64,000 nucleotides of DNA from Megascapheus bottae (taxonomy: Eukaryota; Chordata; Mammalia; Rodentia; Geomyidae). The notes below the pieces were generated by a model, which ran no database searches, was not told the origin of the DNA, and saw only the letters and a list, made by a program, of their open reading frames with translations. Numbering within the stretch: position 1 is the stretch's first letter; every line of letters begins with the position of its first letter. Of the stretch, positions 19,710 through 31,269 are shown piece by piece. The position numbers and the translations under genes are program-made. The stretch is from the NCBI GenBank assembly GCA_024803745.1, contig JANJXV010000016.1, positions 43,061,025-43,125,024 of the forward strand. The letters run 5' to 3'.

Positions 19710-22042
19710 ATTTCAAATAAAAACAAAGCTTAACATATTTGCACTCAAATTTGTTTTCATCTCTCCACTGGTTCTTCAAACTTGTTAGTTTTCAGACTTT
19801 ATGTTTCAGGTGAATAAATGACTGGGGGATGGGGTCAATGACTGTGTTATCCTCAACTAGTCACAGAGATCAGGTTCAATTGATGGAAGTCAATTTATAG
19901 AACTGAATCAAGGATTCCATTTACTGTTTGCTGTGGAGACTGGAGACTTGGGCCACTATGCCTGCTCTGATGTTGAAGAGCATCAAACCCATTCGCTGGA
20001 CGTTGCCAGGCTTCTGATATTCTGTGCTGTTATTATAGTTTATGCTCACAGAATTAGGACAGATTTTTAGATTCTATTGAATGATGTCAAGTATATGTTG
20101 TAAAGTGTTTGTATTTGTCTATTAGCAAAACTTTATTATAAACTACGTTGTAAGCATTCCAGGGCAACTTAGTATCAGTTTTATGAAGGCATTAAACAGT
20201 TATATGTATACAAAACCTCAGAGCCCCCCAGTGTTTTAATTATTCAAGTACTTATAAAGAATTGTATTAGAGGGTGTTGGACATAGAAGATTCCGATCCT
20301 GCTATATCAAGAGTCCAGAATTCATGATTTGTTGCCCCTCAGTGTCAAAAATGGTCTCCCCTGCCCTTCTCTCCACAGCTTAGAACACCCCAAATTTCAC
20401 CCACCTCCCAGCCATGCGGCTTCCATGACCTCAGTCCACCAGTGATGTGGGAGACAGAAAGGATCACCTGTCTATTACATTGAGAGGGAAATCTGTTACT
20501 GGTCAAACCAATGAGCCAGTTATAAGAAGCAAAAAACAAAACTTGGAAGAGAGATGTGTTTGTTTACATTTTTTAAATCAAATGCAAGCAGCGGGGTGCC
20601 TGGGTGTGTCAGGTGAGGACCACGTGACCGGCCTAGTAGATGCAGTATGATAAAGTCAGGGGCTGGGAACACCAGCTGGGCCTTGACGTCCTTGTGGAAG
20701 AGGGCGGGGATGCTTTTCGGTTTTATGTTGTATTCATAAGCATTTTGCATGTGTGCTGGACAATGTGTGCTGGTCAGTGACACTTTCTGGTGTTTGCTCT
20801 GCCCGGGGAGCAGCTTCTCTCCCCTTCCTCTTCACCTGTCAGGAGCCAGTAATCACCTGTTGGTCACCTGACAGTCACCAAAGAATCCCAGCCTCTGGGT
20901 CACTTCCTCATCCACTGAGGTCATTTCCTGAACTGCTCTCCCTGGTCACCCCCCCCCCCCCAAGAGGTTCCCCAGGCTCTGAGATCCCTTCCGGTTCCAC
21001 CACTGTGGTCCAGCCTCATTGTATTTGCCGAACACCTTTGTGATGTGCACATTCTGCAGGGGAGCAGGCATTGAAAAGGTGATCCTCTACTTCTCCAGGC
21101 CCAGGATGGCCTTCTTCTCAAAGTGAGGTCTTGGAGCCAGAGGCGGGGCTGGGTATGTTCTGTGTTTTGTTTGACGGTCTACAGGCCTAATCCACTGAAG
21201 TACAAAGGCAGGAATACAGGCAATCGAAAGTAAAAAATGAGGCATCCTCTATTCCAGTAGGTGTAATGACTATAATTTCTTAACAGTGATGATAAGTAAA
21301 TAAATGCTTTTGAGCTATTTTAGTTTTGGTAGAATTGAAGAGAAAAAAATGCCATTATGTAGAGAAATTTTATTTAAAATCATTATTCTAGTGTAATTCC
21401 TTATCCCAAATGAAAAAACATGTCAGAGAAATTATGCCTTTCACTATAGTAGGAAGTATGAAATTTTAAGTCATCTAACCTCCCACATTGATATTTGCCA
21501 AAATAGCATTCTGAAAGAGCTAAGATTTAAAATTCTAGTGTGGGTGTTTAACTGTTCACAGAACATTTTCTCTGTTATTATAAGTGAATGTAATGACAAA
21601 AATGTTAATTTGAAGGAAATTAGGGCTTTAAATGACACTATTAAATTAGTCATCAAAATTACTCACCAAAATTGACCATACTTCCAAGTTTTAAACAATT
21701 ACAATAAAATAAGGGAAGTTTCTTAAAGTCTATTTGCCACCCCACTTGCAGAACCAGAAGGCAGTTGTGGAATGCATTAGCAGCTACAGGTAGGGATAGG
21801 AGCTTCTGGACAGAGCCAGAGGGGAAGTGTCTACTCATTCCTTGGGGCCCAGAGGAAGTAAGTGGGATTAGTAGCTCACTAAAATAAGGAGTACAGACAC
21901 TGGCAAAATAACTGCTCTTTGAAACAAGTGTGCAACACTTAGGAGCAGCTGCTCCTCAGTGAAACATACTGGCATTCTGGATTTGTACTGTGTATTTCCA
22001 ACTGTCTAGGATATAGTCCAAGATTACTGGAAATTTAAGAAG
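19710..22042. other. intergenic, no gene recognised
   Basis: AT-rich single-copy-looking DNA between CNDP1 and ZNF407. Contains a cluster of three CACCTG E-boxes (20833-20870), a C run at about 20949 and short reading frames with no family resemblance. Confidence 0.5.
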
Positions 22043-22061
22043 TAAAAATGTGAATCATAAT

Positions 22062-22624
22062 GATAAGGACACCTGCTCAGCTATGTTTATCTCTACACTA
22101 TTCACAATAGCCAGGCGATGGAAACAATCCAGATGCCCTACTGCAGATGAATGGATACAAAAAATGTGGTATATATATGCAATGGAATTCTACATAGCCA
22201 ACAGACAAGATAAAATAATGGTATTCGCAGGGAAATGAATGAATCTAGAGCAAATCATATTAAGTGAGACAAGTCAAGACCAAAGGAACAAAAGGTGCAT
22301 GGTATCCTTAAAATGCAGCTATTAGATCCAAACAGTACAAGAGTGAGGACTCAATATTTGCGTACCCAATATTATGGACATGGTATTGGAAATATAAACA
22401 CAACTGCATAGACATAAAAATTTATAACTCTATAGACGTTTTATTACATAGATTAATATGTATCTATGACATACAAATCCTCAGCCTAATTCTAATTATG
22501 TTCTATAATCTAAGTGCCAGTAATTGTATATACAGATTCCCTTCTTGAGTACTTGTTTGTTAAATACGTCATTTGAAATATGTTGTAAAAATCAATGTTA
22601 ATAAATTCTTTAATAAAAATATAC
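22062..22624 (+). mobile_element. 5'-truncated LINE-1-like insertion with 19-bp target duplication
   Basis: Insert includes the typical LINE 3' segment ATGAATGGATACAAAAAATG ... GGAATTCTACATAGCC ... AGAGCAAATCATATTAAGTG and ends AATAAATTCTTTAATAAAAA. Perfect duplication TAAAAATGTGAATCATAAT flanks it (22043-22061 and 22625-22643). The antisense copy at 41452-41792 matches its last part. Confidence 0.9.
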
Positions 22625-22643
22625 TAAAAATGTGAATCATAAT

Positions 22644-24076
22644 AAAATGAAAAAAATCAATTTACCCACAGATGATTCAGGTATTGTCATCAGCAGATTC
22701 AGACATTGGCATGTAAGTGGCTATTACAACTACTTTAGAGATACAATGGAAAATATGCCTGCAATAAACACTGATAGAAACTCTTCTTAGAGGAACAGAA
22801 CTTATGAGAAAAGTCCAAATTAAAACTTGAGAATTTACACTATGACACCTGATGTATAGAAATCACTGGATGGTGTTAATAGGTGGGAGGTGATAGAAGA
22901 AACAGGGAACACAATGGCAGATCAACAGAACTTACCAAATCTGAAGGTCAGAGAGAAGCATTTGGGGTAGGGGAGGATAAAATAGAGCTTCTGTGAATTT
23001 CACATAAAATTTTAAGTTACCTTTCATTGGGGACTATAAGACACTGAGACAATGAGAAGAAAAATACTTGGAGAACTAATGATCCTAAAATTTCCAAACT
23101 TGGTGGGTGAATGACAGATTTTAAAAACTGAGAAAATCATACTATTATTCATGTTATGAATATCATGCCTACTTGTAACAAGTGCTTGAAAATTGATTTT
23201 GCTGGAAAGTACTTACCACTTCGTTGGGCCTATGAATGAACTAAAAGCAGGAGGCTTGCCATTCTTGGCTCCATTTTGTATTCTAAGCCTTCTGTTCAGA
23301 GCTGTAGTTACATGGAAAGCCAGGGTGGAGAATATAACACCTTCATAATACGGGACTGAAACTATCCATAAGGCACGTAGAGCCTGACAGGTCTTCTTCA
23401 AATGATGACAATACCTATAATGCTGATGCTCAGTACACTAGAGCAAGAGTAAATTAGTTCACAGGAGCCAGATACATCCCCTCAAGTGATGACAGCAATA
23501 ATAACTTTTCTGAAATCTTAGAGAACAGGAGCTAAAGGTTTAACCACTCTCCATGTGACCAGATCTGAGAGGAAGGACTGTCACACTAGCTGTGCCACTT
23601 CTAAGCACTGGGACACATCCAGGGCATTTCTAACCCAGTCTTGTGATTGCACAGTCTAATAATTCTGCTTACTTCTCCTCTGTACCAGTCTTTTGAAACC
23701 TAGGCTTGCTTTCATATTCTGAAGTTGTCAGTAGACAAATCATGGCTCCCCGTGCCACATAATCACATATTTTCTCTGCTGTTTACCATGTCTTTCTTGG
23801 CAAGGAGGAATGAGTGGGCAAAGCTGATATGTGGATGCCCAGGAGTTGGTCCTGGGGTGTGAAACGCAGGTTTTATAATCACACCAGAAATTGCTGAAAA
23901 AAAAAAATTAAAGCAGACAGAGAAAGGTAACAAATGACATTAAGGAAACATAAACAGAAGCAGATGTGAATGCCTTTTGATTGCTCACTAGATGCAAGAC
24001 TGATAAACATGCAACTACAACATCGTATTTGCAAACACCTTTCATCAACAGCAGATCGGTAACTTTTTATTGTCAC
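22644..24076. other. intergenic, no gene recognised
   Basis: AT-rich sequence without clear SINEs or open frames of interest; probably old transposon remnants and unique DNA. Confidence 0.4.
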
Positions 24077-24256
24077 TGTGGAGCTTGAAGTCAAGAGCTT
24101 GGGCACTATCCCTGAGCTATTTTGCTCAAGCCAAGCACTCTACCACTTGAGCCACAGCAGTGCCACTTCCACCTGTTCTGAGTTAGTTTATTGGAGGTAA
24201 GAGTTTCCTGCAATCCTCAAATCTCAGTCTCCTGAGCTGCTAGGACTGCCCGGCTG
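24077..24256 (-). repeat. B1-like/Geo dimeric SINE, diverged
   Basis: Antisense: GAGCTTGAAGTCAAGAGCTT...CTACCACTTGAGCCACAGCA...AATCTCAGTCTCCTGAGCTG. Confidence 0.75.
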
Positions 24257-24407
24257 CACTACTTGAGTTTAGGACTTCTTCGAATCAATTAATCAATTTA
24301 GTCAACTCTTTAAGACAGACTCTAGTTTTACTTATCTTTTACAAGACACTTAATGAATACTGTTTAATGAAATAACACTGAAAGGCTGTCTGAGGACATT
24401 GTTTTCC

Positions 24408-24612
24408 TTGGGTTCTGGATCTTGAATGCAGGAGAACTAGGCAATATCCCTGAGCTGTTGTTTCTTTTTCCCCCCTCAAGGCTGGTGCTCTACCCCCTGA
24501 GCCACAGCTCCAAATTTCATATTTTACTGCCCGGGCTGGCTTTCAACCATAATCATTAGACCTCTGTCTTCTCATTAGCTAGGATTATGGGGTGAGCCAT
24601 TCGCACCTGACT
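24408..24612 (-). repeat. B1-like/Geo dimeric SINE, diverged
   Basis: Antisense: TTCTGGATCTTGAATGCAGG...CTGAGCCACAGCTCC...CATTAGCTAGGATTATGGGG. Confidence 0.75.
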
Positions 24613-24877
24613 TTCAACAACTTTTAATTGAATATTATGCAACAGAATGATGGCTAATCATCCCTAGGTGGATGTGTGAAACTCCTGTGGATTAGTGGCG
24701 AATTCAACCAGATAAATGCCCAAAAAGCAAAACGAAACAGAAACCCTCCGTAAACTATTAAACACAAGTAATTATTTGCAAACCTGAGATGATTTGGTTT
24801 GGAGAGCGAGTCTTTAGGATATTTTAACCTAGTTACTTAAACCCAGCTTTCTAAACAGAGAGCTGAGCCGCCCCGGG

Positions 24878-25170
24878 CCGTGCGACCCCGGCGGAGGCCC
24901 CGCGGGCTGCCAGGCCGTTCGTCCCCGGCGGAGGCCCCGCGGCTGCCAGGCCGTGCGACCCCGGCGGAGGCCCCGCGGGCTGCCAGGCCGTGCGACCCCG
25001 GCGGAGGCCCCGCGGGCTGCCAGGCCGTGCGACCCCGGCGGAGGCCCCGCGGGCTGCCAGGCCGTCCGTCCCCGGCGGAGGCCCCGCGGGCTGCCAGGCC
25101 GTCCGTCCCCGGCGGAGGCCCCGCGGCTGCCAGGCCGTCCATCCCCGGCGGAGGCCCCGCGGCTGCCCGG
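24878..25170. repeat. 37-bp GC-rich minisatellite, eight copies
   Basis: Unit begins CGTGCGACCCCGGCGGAGGC and ends GGGCTGCCAGGC, with CGTCCGTCCC and CGTTCGTCCC variants and 36-bp units lacking one G. It forms the upstream edge of the CpG island, roughly 400-700 bases before the ETS cluster. Confidence 0.95.
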
Positions 25171-25699
25171 CGGCGCAGCGCGCGCGTCTGCGCACCGGGG
25201 TGGCCGGGGACGCGGGGCCGAGGCCCCCTTCTCGAGCGCTCCCTCTCAGGGGACGCGGGGAGCCCGGGGCGGCTCGACCCCCACGCCCGGCCGGAAGCTC
25301 CGCAGGGCTCCTTCATCCCCGGGCTCGGCGCCGCGCACGCTGCCCCGTCCCCGCTTCTTGGGTGTCCGGGAGCGGAGCGATGTCAGGACGAGGCTGAGAG
25401 GGCCGTGCGGCCCGGGGGACCCGGCGAGCCCGGAGGCCCAGCGACTCCCTCTCCCCCGGTCCCGGCGAGCGCCACGCCGGAAGGGCCGGCGGACGTCGCC
25501 TCCGGACTGACTCCTCCGGCTTCCCGTCCGCCCCCTCGAGCGGAGGGCGGGACTTCCGGATGCACCTCCGAGACTTCCGGAAAGAACCGACGGGTTCAAC
25601 TCAGGTCGACTCGCGGAGCCGCCGGCCACTCAGGCCAGAAGGAGGAAGTTCGGTTTGGCTCTCACGGTGGACGTTACGGGATGTCGTGTTCTGGGTGTG

Positions 25700-25852
25700 G
25701 CGTCTGGGGCCTCGGCCGCCAGGGTAGCCTTGGGGACACCGGAAGTCACTGAGCGGGGGGACAGGAAGTCCCGCCCCCTCCTCCCACAGGGAAGACGGTG
25801 AGCCGGAGGAGTCAGTCGGAGGGGCGCAGGGAGCGAGCCCGTCGGCGAGCAG
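25700..25852 (+). other. ZNF407: probable non-coding first exon of ZNF407 (3' end placed)
   Basis: A consensus donor GCGAGCAG|GTGAGC at 25853 lies just downstream of the ETS/Sp1 cluster, in the right position and strand to be spliced to the acceptor at 46286. A second possible donor (ACG|GTGAGC) is at 25798. The start is not determined; coordinates on the left are nominal. Confidence 0.45.
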
Positions 25853-26650
25853 GTGAGCTGTCCTCGGGCGGGGCGGGGGGCCGGGAGGCGGGGACCGTCC
25901 GGCGTCAGCGCCGGGCCCGGGGGCGGTGGCCTGAGGGCCCCGCGGCCGGGCGGCTGGGCGCCCCGCGCGCGGCCGGGCCCGCCGCTCTCCCCCTCCCGCC
26001 TCCGCCCCTCCCGGCGCGCCGTTCCCGCCCGCCGCCGCCTCCGCCGCCGCCGCCCGGCGCCCGCCGGGACTCCCGACCCCGCCCGCACTCGCGGCCGCGT
26101 CCCCGCCGCTGCCCGCCCGCCCGCCTCCGGCTCGCCCGGCAGGCCGGTGCCGCCGCGGGGCCCCGGGCCGCGCGCCCCGCGAGCCTCGGCTCCCCGCCTG
26201 TCACCCCAGGCCCGACCCCCGCGCCCCGCGCGCCCCGCGCCCGACCGGCGGGGCTGCTCCTCGGCGTCGCCCGCGTCGCGGGGGCGGCCACTCCGGCCGC
26301 CGCTCGGCCCGCAGTCCCCGCCGGGGTCGCCCTCGCTCGGACCCCTTCCGTTAGGCGACCCGGAGCCCCGCTGCGGGGCTCCGAGGGCCCCGGCCCCGCT
26401 GACCGCAGCGCGCCGGGCGGCGACCCTGCTCCCCGACCCTCCCCTGCGCGCCGGGAGCGCGGCTCGGGGGTCCCGCCGCCCCCGGGGCCAGCCTGGAGCC
26501 CGGCCCGCCTCCAGCTGCCGACCCCTGTGGGTGGCGCCGGGTTGAGCCGCCCCTTCACTTCCCTGGGTTCCAGCCCAGGGTGTCTCGGCCGGGCCGGCAG
26601 CCGTGGACTGCAGGGTGTCTCGTTTTCTAGGCGCTCCAGTCGGAGGCTGA

Positions 26651-27397
26651 CCTGAATTGGAACTCGATCAGGGCCCGGAGGAATTCCAGCACGCACCTGT
26701 TGCGCGTTTGGAACCGTGGGCCAGGGCACTGGCGACTCGGTTCGGCATTATTAGCAGAGCTCGTGATGTTTGGCATGGATGCACGCTTCCCGAGAGACCG
26801 CGATTCCCAGATGGTAGTGATGACTTCCTTTTTATGAAGCGGAGCTCCGATTAAGTAGTGTTGAGACGCAAGTGTCAAGTGTCTGTTACTTACTCCCGAG
26901 GGCCGCTACAATATTACCAACTCCGGCACCAGCGACAGCTCCGTAGTACCTGTCTTGCAGGACACATACACCAGATGTGACCATGACCGACAAATACTTT
27001 TCACGTTTATAGACACGGAGCAAGATAAGCCAGAGTTGCATTGGCACCTTTCAAAGCAATGCAAAGTGGTTCCATTTGAAATACGTTGATCTGCTTTATG
27101 CCAGACTCCATTCAAGGGACTGGAATAGTAGTGTATTTGTAGTTTCGAGGGTAACCATTTTGAGATTCATATACAAATACTTTTGAGGCACTAGTAAACA
27201 TTTCTACCTGTTAGACAGATGGAACATAAGAGGAAATGAACGTCTAATTGCCAAGGGTGAGGGTGTGTTAAGTTTTCTTGGAAGACAGGTAGTATGGTAA
27301 AGAATCGTGGGTATTCACTTGGTCCAAGGGTTATTTTCCCAGCATTAAATTTTTTGTGTGTATGTGCCAGCAGTGGGCTTCCTGCTTGGTTTTCTTG
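26651..27397. other. ZNF407 intron 1, unique sequence
   Basis: Falling GC content after the island; no repeat or exon recognised. Confidence 0.4.
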
Positions 27398-27545
27398 CCC
27401 AAGGCTGGTGCTCTACCACTGGAGCCTGGGTTTTTGCTAGTTAATTGGAGATGTAGTCTCCCAGGCTTTTTTACTTGTCTGGCTTCAAACCTCAGTCTCC
27501 CAGGTTTCAGCCTCCTAAGTAGCTTGGACCACCAGCGTTCATTCT
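27398..27545 (-). repeat. B1-like/Geo SINE, 5' part of tail missing
   Basis: Antisense: CAAGGCTGGTGCTCTACCAC...GCTAGTTAATTGGAGATGTA...GTTTCAGCCTCCTAAGTAGC. Confidence 0.75.
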
Positions 27546-28398
27546 AGGTTTGTCTCATTAGACAAGAACTCTAACCTTAACAGCATAGACTGGTGATTTA
27601 GTTCTTATTGTCATTAATGATTGATTTCTCAAGCAGTGACAAGGATCCTCATTAATAAATGCAGGAATAATAAATTAAGCTGTGTAGTCAGTCCGCATTG
27701 GTCTCTGGGCATTGTAGGCATTCGTTGAGACTCTTCCACCGAAGAGTCATCCTTCCCATCCTTGCTTGCTTGGCTGTCTTGTGCCAGTCTTTGCAGTCTA
27801 GGCAAAAGATGAACTGGAAGGTGGGAAATGGGGAGAGAGTAAGTGTGGCTTGGCTGCAACATTTGATATTGGTACAGTATTCTGTGGAGACAATTTTTTG
27901 AAGAAAAAAGTCTGTACATGCTACCATGCTAGCTGCATTCTCCAAGTCTTCTCCAGCCCTGTCTTTCATGCCTCTGCCTTAAGTAGCTTTAACTCTTGAA
28001 ATGTTCCATGTTACTTCCTGCCTCTTGACAAGCTCCTACCTGAAACTCTACTCCCTACCCTCTCTTATGTATTGGTCCAAATAGTTGTGGTGCGTTCTTT
28101 GGGCATCGTCCTGTCCTGACTTTGCTCCCCGCTATCCCCACGTCCAGGGTTTACTTTTAGGGATACCTTATTTGGAAGGAATCCTTCATTGCATGGATTC
28201 TTGCGATAAAGAACAGCTATTCTGTCTCTGCTTCCTGAAATCTAGGGTGATTGCGCAATATTGTGTGCCCAGCACCCTAGGGAAAATGTCATAAAGACAC
28301 AAGGGCAGTAAAATATTTTCCAGTGAGATTTCAGTAGTCTAGAAGCAAAAGTGACAGTTTTGCCAATGACAATGTTGCTATAACAGCAAAACCTAACT

Positions 28399-28400
<2 letters not shown>
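27546..28400. other. ZNF407 intron 1, nothing recognised
   Basis: Unique-looking intronic DNA, no exon or repeat signature seen. Confidence 0.4.

Positions 28401-28431
<31 letters not shown>
28400..28431. repeat. (TG)n microsatellite
   Basis: 16 TG units. Confidence 0.95.
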
Positions 28432-28433
<2 letters not shown>

Positions 28434-28601
28434 TCTTGCAGTGAGTTCTTTTTCTGCTTAGCGCAGTCTCCACAGATACTGAATCAATGTCCAGTTCTGC
28501 TAAGATTGACACAAAGCAATTAAGTAAGCAATGCTTCCTGAGTTATTTCATTCCACTAGTAGTCACAGTGGGAAGGAAGATTCTCAATGGAAGGTATTTT
28601 T

Positions 28602-28733
28602 TTCATATATTTTTTATTGTAATTAATAGAAGGGTTACATTATATTCTCCAGATAGAAGGTGCATTACTTCACATACATTGATACCCTTTCTCATGTCTT
28701 GGTCCCCATTTCCCTCCTCCCCACCCCCAAGTT
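28602..28733 (-). mobile_element. 5'-truncated LINE 3' end, second copy
   Basis: Same sequence as at 17214 (TTTTATTGTAATTAATAGAA..., then CTTGGTCCCCATTTCCCTCC), shorter, flanked by GAAGGTATTTTT at 28590-28601 and 28734-28745. Confidence 0.8.
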
Positions 28734-28740
28734 GAAGGTA

Positions 28741-29280
28741 TTTTTATTTTATTTTATTTTATTTGTTGGTTGTGGGGCTTGAGCTCAGGGCCTGGGAGCT
28801 GTCCCTGAGCCACTTTGTGCTCAAGGCTAACACTGTACCACTTGAGCCACAACTGCTACTTCCATTTATTTTTGTTTTTATTTTGTTTTGAGTGGTAAGT
28901 TGGAGAAAAGTCTCTTGGGGGCTTCTCTACCTGGGCTGACTTTCAACTGCAATCCTCAGATTTCAGCCTCTTGAATAGTTAGGATTATAGGCGTGAGCCA
29001 CCAGCACCCTGTGTCTAGCTAGTATTTCTTTTTTTTGGGGGGGGGGTGGGGAGATGGGTCATGGGGCTTGAACTCTGGGCCTAGGCGCTGTCACTGAGCT
29101 CTTTAGCTCAAGGCTACTGCCCTACCCCTGGAGCCACAGCCCCACTTCCCATTTACTAGTAATTAAAGATAAGAGTCTTTTGCTTCTTTTTAGTGCCTGG
29201 GCTAGCTTTGAACCACCATCCTCAGATCTCAGCCTCCTGAGTAGTTAGGGTTACAGGCATGAGCCACCTCCCCTGGCTAC
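28741..29280 (-). repeat. two antisense B1-like/Geo SINEs
   Basis: Copy one about 28741-29017 (TTTTA-repeat tail, GTGGGGCTTGAGCTCAGGGC to GCGTGAGCCACCAGCACC). Copy two about 29030-29280 (G run, CATGGGGCTTGAACTCTGGG to GGCATGAGCCACCTCCCC). Confidence 0.88.
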
Positions 29281-29444
29281 TTTGTATTTCTAAACACTTT
29301 GCCTCAACAACTGCCTACAATGCCTAGGGACCAATTGGGACTACACAGCTTAATTTATTGTTCCTGGATTTATTAACTACTGGGTTTATCACACTACATG
29401 AGAAGCAAACCACAAGAGACAAGAAGAACCAAATTACCAGTCAA

Positions 29445-29572
29445 TTCTGGTGGTTCGTACATGTAATGCTAACCACTCTGGAGGCTGAGATCTGGAGGAT
29501 TGAACTACAGTCTCCATCTTCTGCTTTCCAAGGAGCTAGGATGGCAGGTGTGAACTGCCTGTACCCAGCAAA
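29445..29572 (+). repeat. B1-like SINE remnant
   Basis: TTCTGGTGGTTCGTACATGT AATGCTAACC and GGAGGCTGAGATCTGGAGGA followed by a segment that also resembles the antisense head (AAGGAGCTAGGATGGCAGGT). Possibly two head-to-head fragments. Confidence 0.5.
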
Positions 29573-30071
29573 ATGCACATGCCTTTATCCCAAACAGAGG
29601 AGGTTGGGTGAACAGTTACTGCATCCCTTTGAAGCAGGGAACATCTCTTTTTGTTAACCAGTAACTTGTTTGGTGACTGGCACACATGAGACAATCAGTA
29701 CTTACCGACCAGATGAATAATCTGCATCTTATTAACTGCTTTTATAATTTACACGTCTAAGTCTCCTCGAGCTAGTGGTGCCCAGCTAAGTCTTGAGATT
29801 TGAAGGGACATGTCAAAGAGTCTTTCTTGAGTGTGGTGGGGGAATCATAGATGAATTTGCAATTATGTTGTAGATTTTTGTGCTGAAAAATTTGGTTTTT
29901 ATTTGCCTTAGTGAAAAAGCAGAATAACCCTAATGCAGCAATAGCGAGTAATCTAGTTAGGATTTCACTCAGCCACTCTGTGTCCTAAAATCACAGTTGG
30001 TCATATGTGCTTTTTACCAAATAAACTTCGTATGGGTGGGAGTACATGTTTTTTAAAAAAAAATTTTATGG

Positions 30072-30266
30072 GGCCGGGAGTTTGGCCTAGAGGTAGAGTG
30101 CTTGCCCATCATGTATGAAGACTCGGATTAGATTCCTCGATACCACATACATAGAAAAAAAACCCGGAAGTGGTAGAGCTCTAGTCTTGAGAAAGTCCAA
30201 GCACAGGGCTTGGGCCCTGAGCTCAAGCCCAGAACTGGCACAAAAAAATAAATAAATAAATAAAAA
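30072..30266 (+). repeat. IDL-Geo SINE
   Basis: Sense copy: GGGGCCGGGAGTTTGGCCTA...GAGCTCAAGCCCAGAACTGG with AAATAAATAAAT tail; imperfect AAAAATTTTATG flanking duplication. Confidence 0.9.
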
Positions 30267-30486
30267 ATTTATGGCACCTGAAAAAATTTATAGGCCAAGT
30301 AAAGGCTTGAATATTAAAGGAAAAATTATGATGCTTTAGAAGGCATTAGGGGATAGTAGTTGCACACCTCCAGCACAGGTAAGAAATGGTTCTTAAACTG
30401 ATCAAGTGGGTCACTGGGGTCAGGTATTAGCCAGTGACTTTCTAATTGGTGTTTGGGGGGAAGTATAATTCTGAGCTGGCTCAGTC

Positions 30487-30690
30487 AGGCTGGGTGTGGC
30501 CTTTTATTCCAGAAGCAAACAAAGTTGGAGGTAGGTAGGTTGATGAGGTTTGAGACTGGCCCCAGGTAAAAATGTCTAAGGCCTTATCTGGAAAATAAGA
30601 AAAATCTTGGCTCAAGTGCTAGAATGCCTCTGTCTAGTAAGCTTAGAGGCCCGAGTTCAAACTCAGGTACCAGCAAAAATGTGGGGGGGG
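30487..30690 (+). repeat. B1-like/tRNA-like SINE, diverged
   Basis: GGCTGGGTGTGGCCTTTTAT head, GAGACTGGCCCCAGGT, then CTTGGCTCAAGTGCTAGAAT...CCGAGTTCAAACTCAGGTAC. Confidence 0.6.
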
Positions 30691-31269
30691 GGGAAGCAAA
30701 ACCTCACTAAACCCCCAAAACAAGAAAAAAAAATCATGAATAGGTTATATATCAAAATAGTTGTATTCAGAACTATGAGCAAGCAGAAATAGAATAGAAA
30801 ATCAGAAAAATGACTTCAGAAAAAGAAATGTGAGCGTAAAAATTCTTTTTCTTTTTCTTTTTTTTTTTTTTTTTACTCATTAGGAAGATACACGTTAAAT
30901 AAGTATCAAAACAATGTATTTCATTTTGACAGTGACAGAAAGTACCTGTCAATGTTGTTGGGAGAACAGAAAGCAGTTGGAATGCTTATCTACACCTCGT
31001 GCCACACACTAGCTAGCTAGCGTTGTCTCCTTGTGTGGATGGTATTATGGGTTGGAAGAAGCTACTTGAGTTATTCTAGGCCCATGTTTGTATTTGTAGG
31101 TGATGGGATGAATGACAGGGTTCTGACTGCCCTAGATTCTGGGAGTTCAGACCTGTGGGTTTGGACCAAGGCCTCTGACAGGGGTCAGGGCTCCAGGTGT
31201 TCCAGCTGCTATGTCAGGAAAGGGTGGGTTCTCTGCCAGCTGGTCCCAACCAGGTGCTGTCAGTTACTT

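Larger units (their letters stand above)
24866..26650. promoter_or_regulatory. ZNF407: CpG island, probable ZNF407 promoter
   Basis: About 1.8 kb of very GC- and CpG-rich DNA in an otherwise AT-rich setting, placed at the 5' side of ZNF407. It contains ETS motifs: ACTTCCGG at 25552-25559 and 25573-25580, CCGGAAGT at 25739-25746, AGGAAGTC at 25763-25770, and an Sp1-like CCCGCCCCC at about 25770. No TATA box seen; dispersed, possibly bidirectional initiation is inferred. Long reading frames across it reflect lack of stop codons in GC-rich DNA. Confidence 0.85.

Noticed and set aside
25798..25852. Coding first exon of ZNF407 in the CpG island
   Set aside because: In-frame stops at 46301 and 46331 separate any upstream frame from the main start in that frame, so the leader is non-coding for the main ORF.
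24880..26729. Several long open frames (up to 290 residues) on both strands of the CpG island
   Set aside because: High GC removes stop codons; overlapping frames on both strands with low-complexity Arg/Pro/Gly content and no family resemblance.
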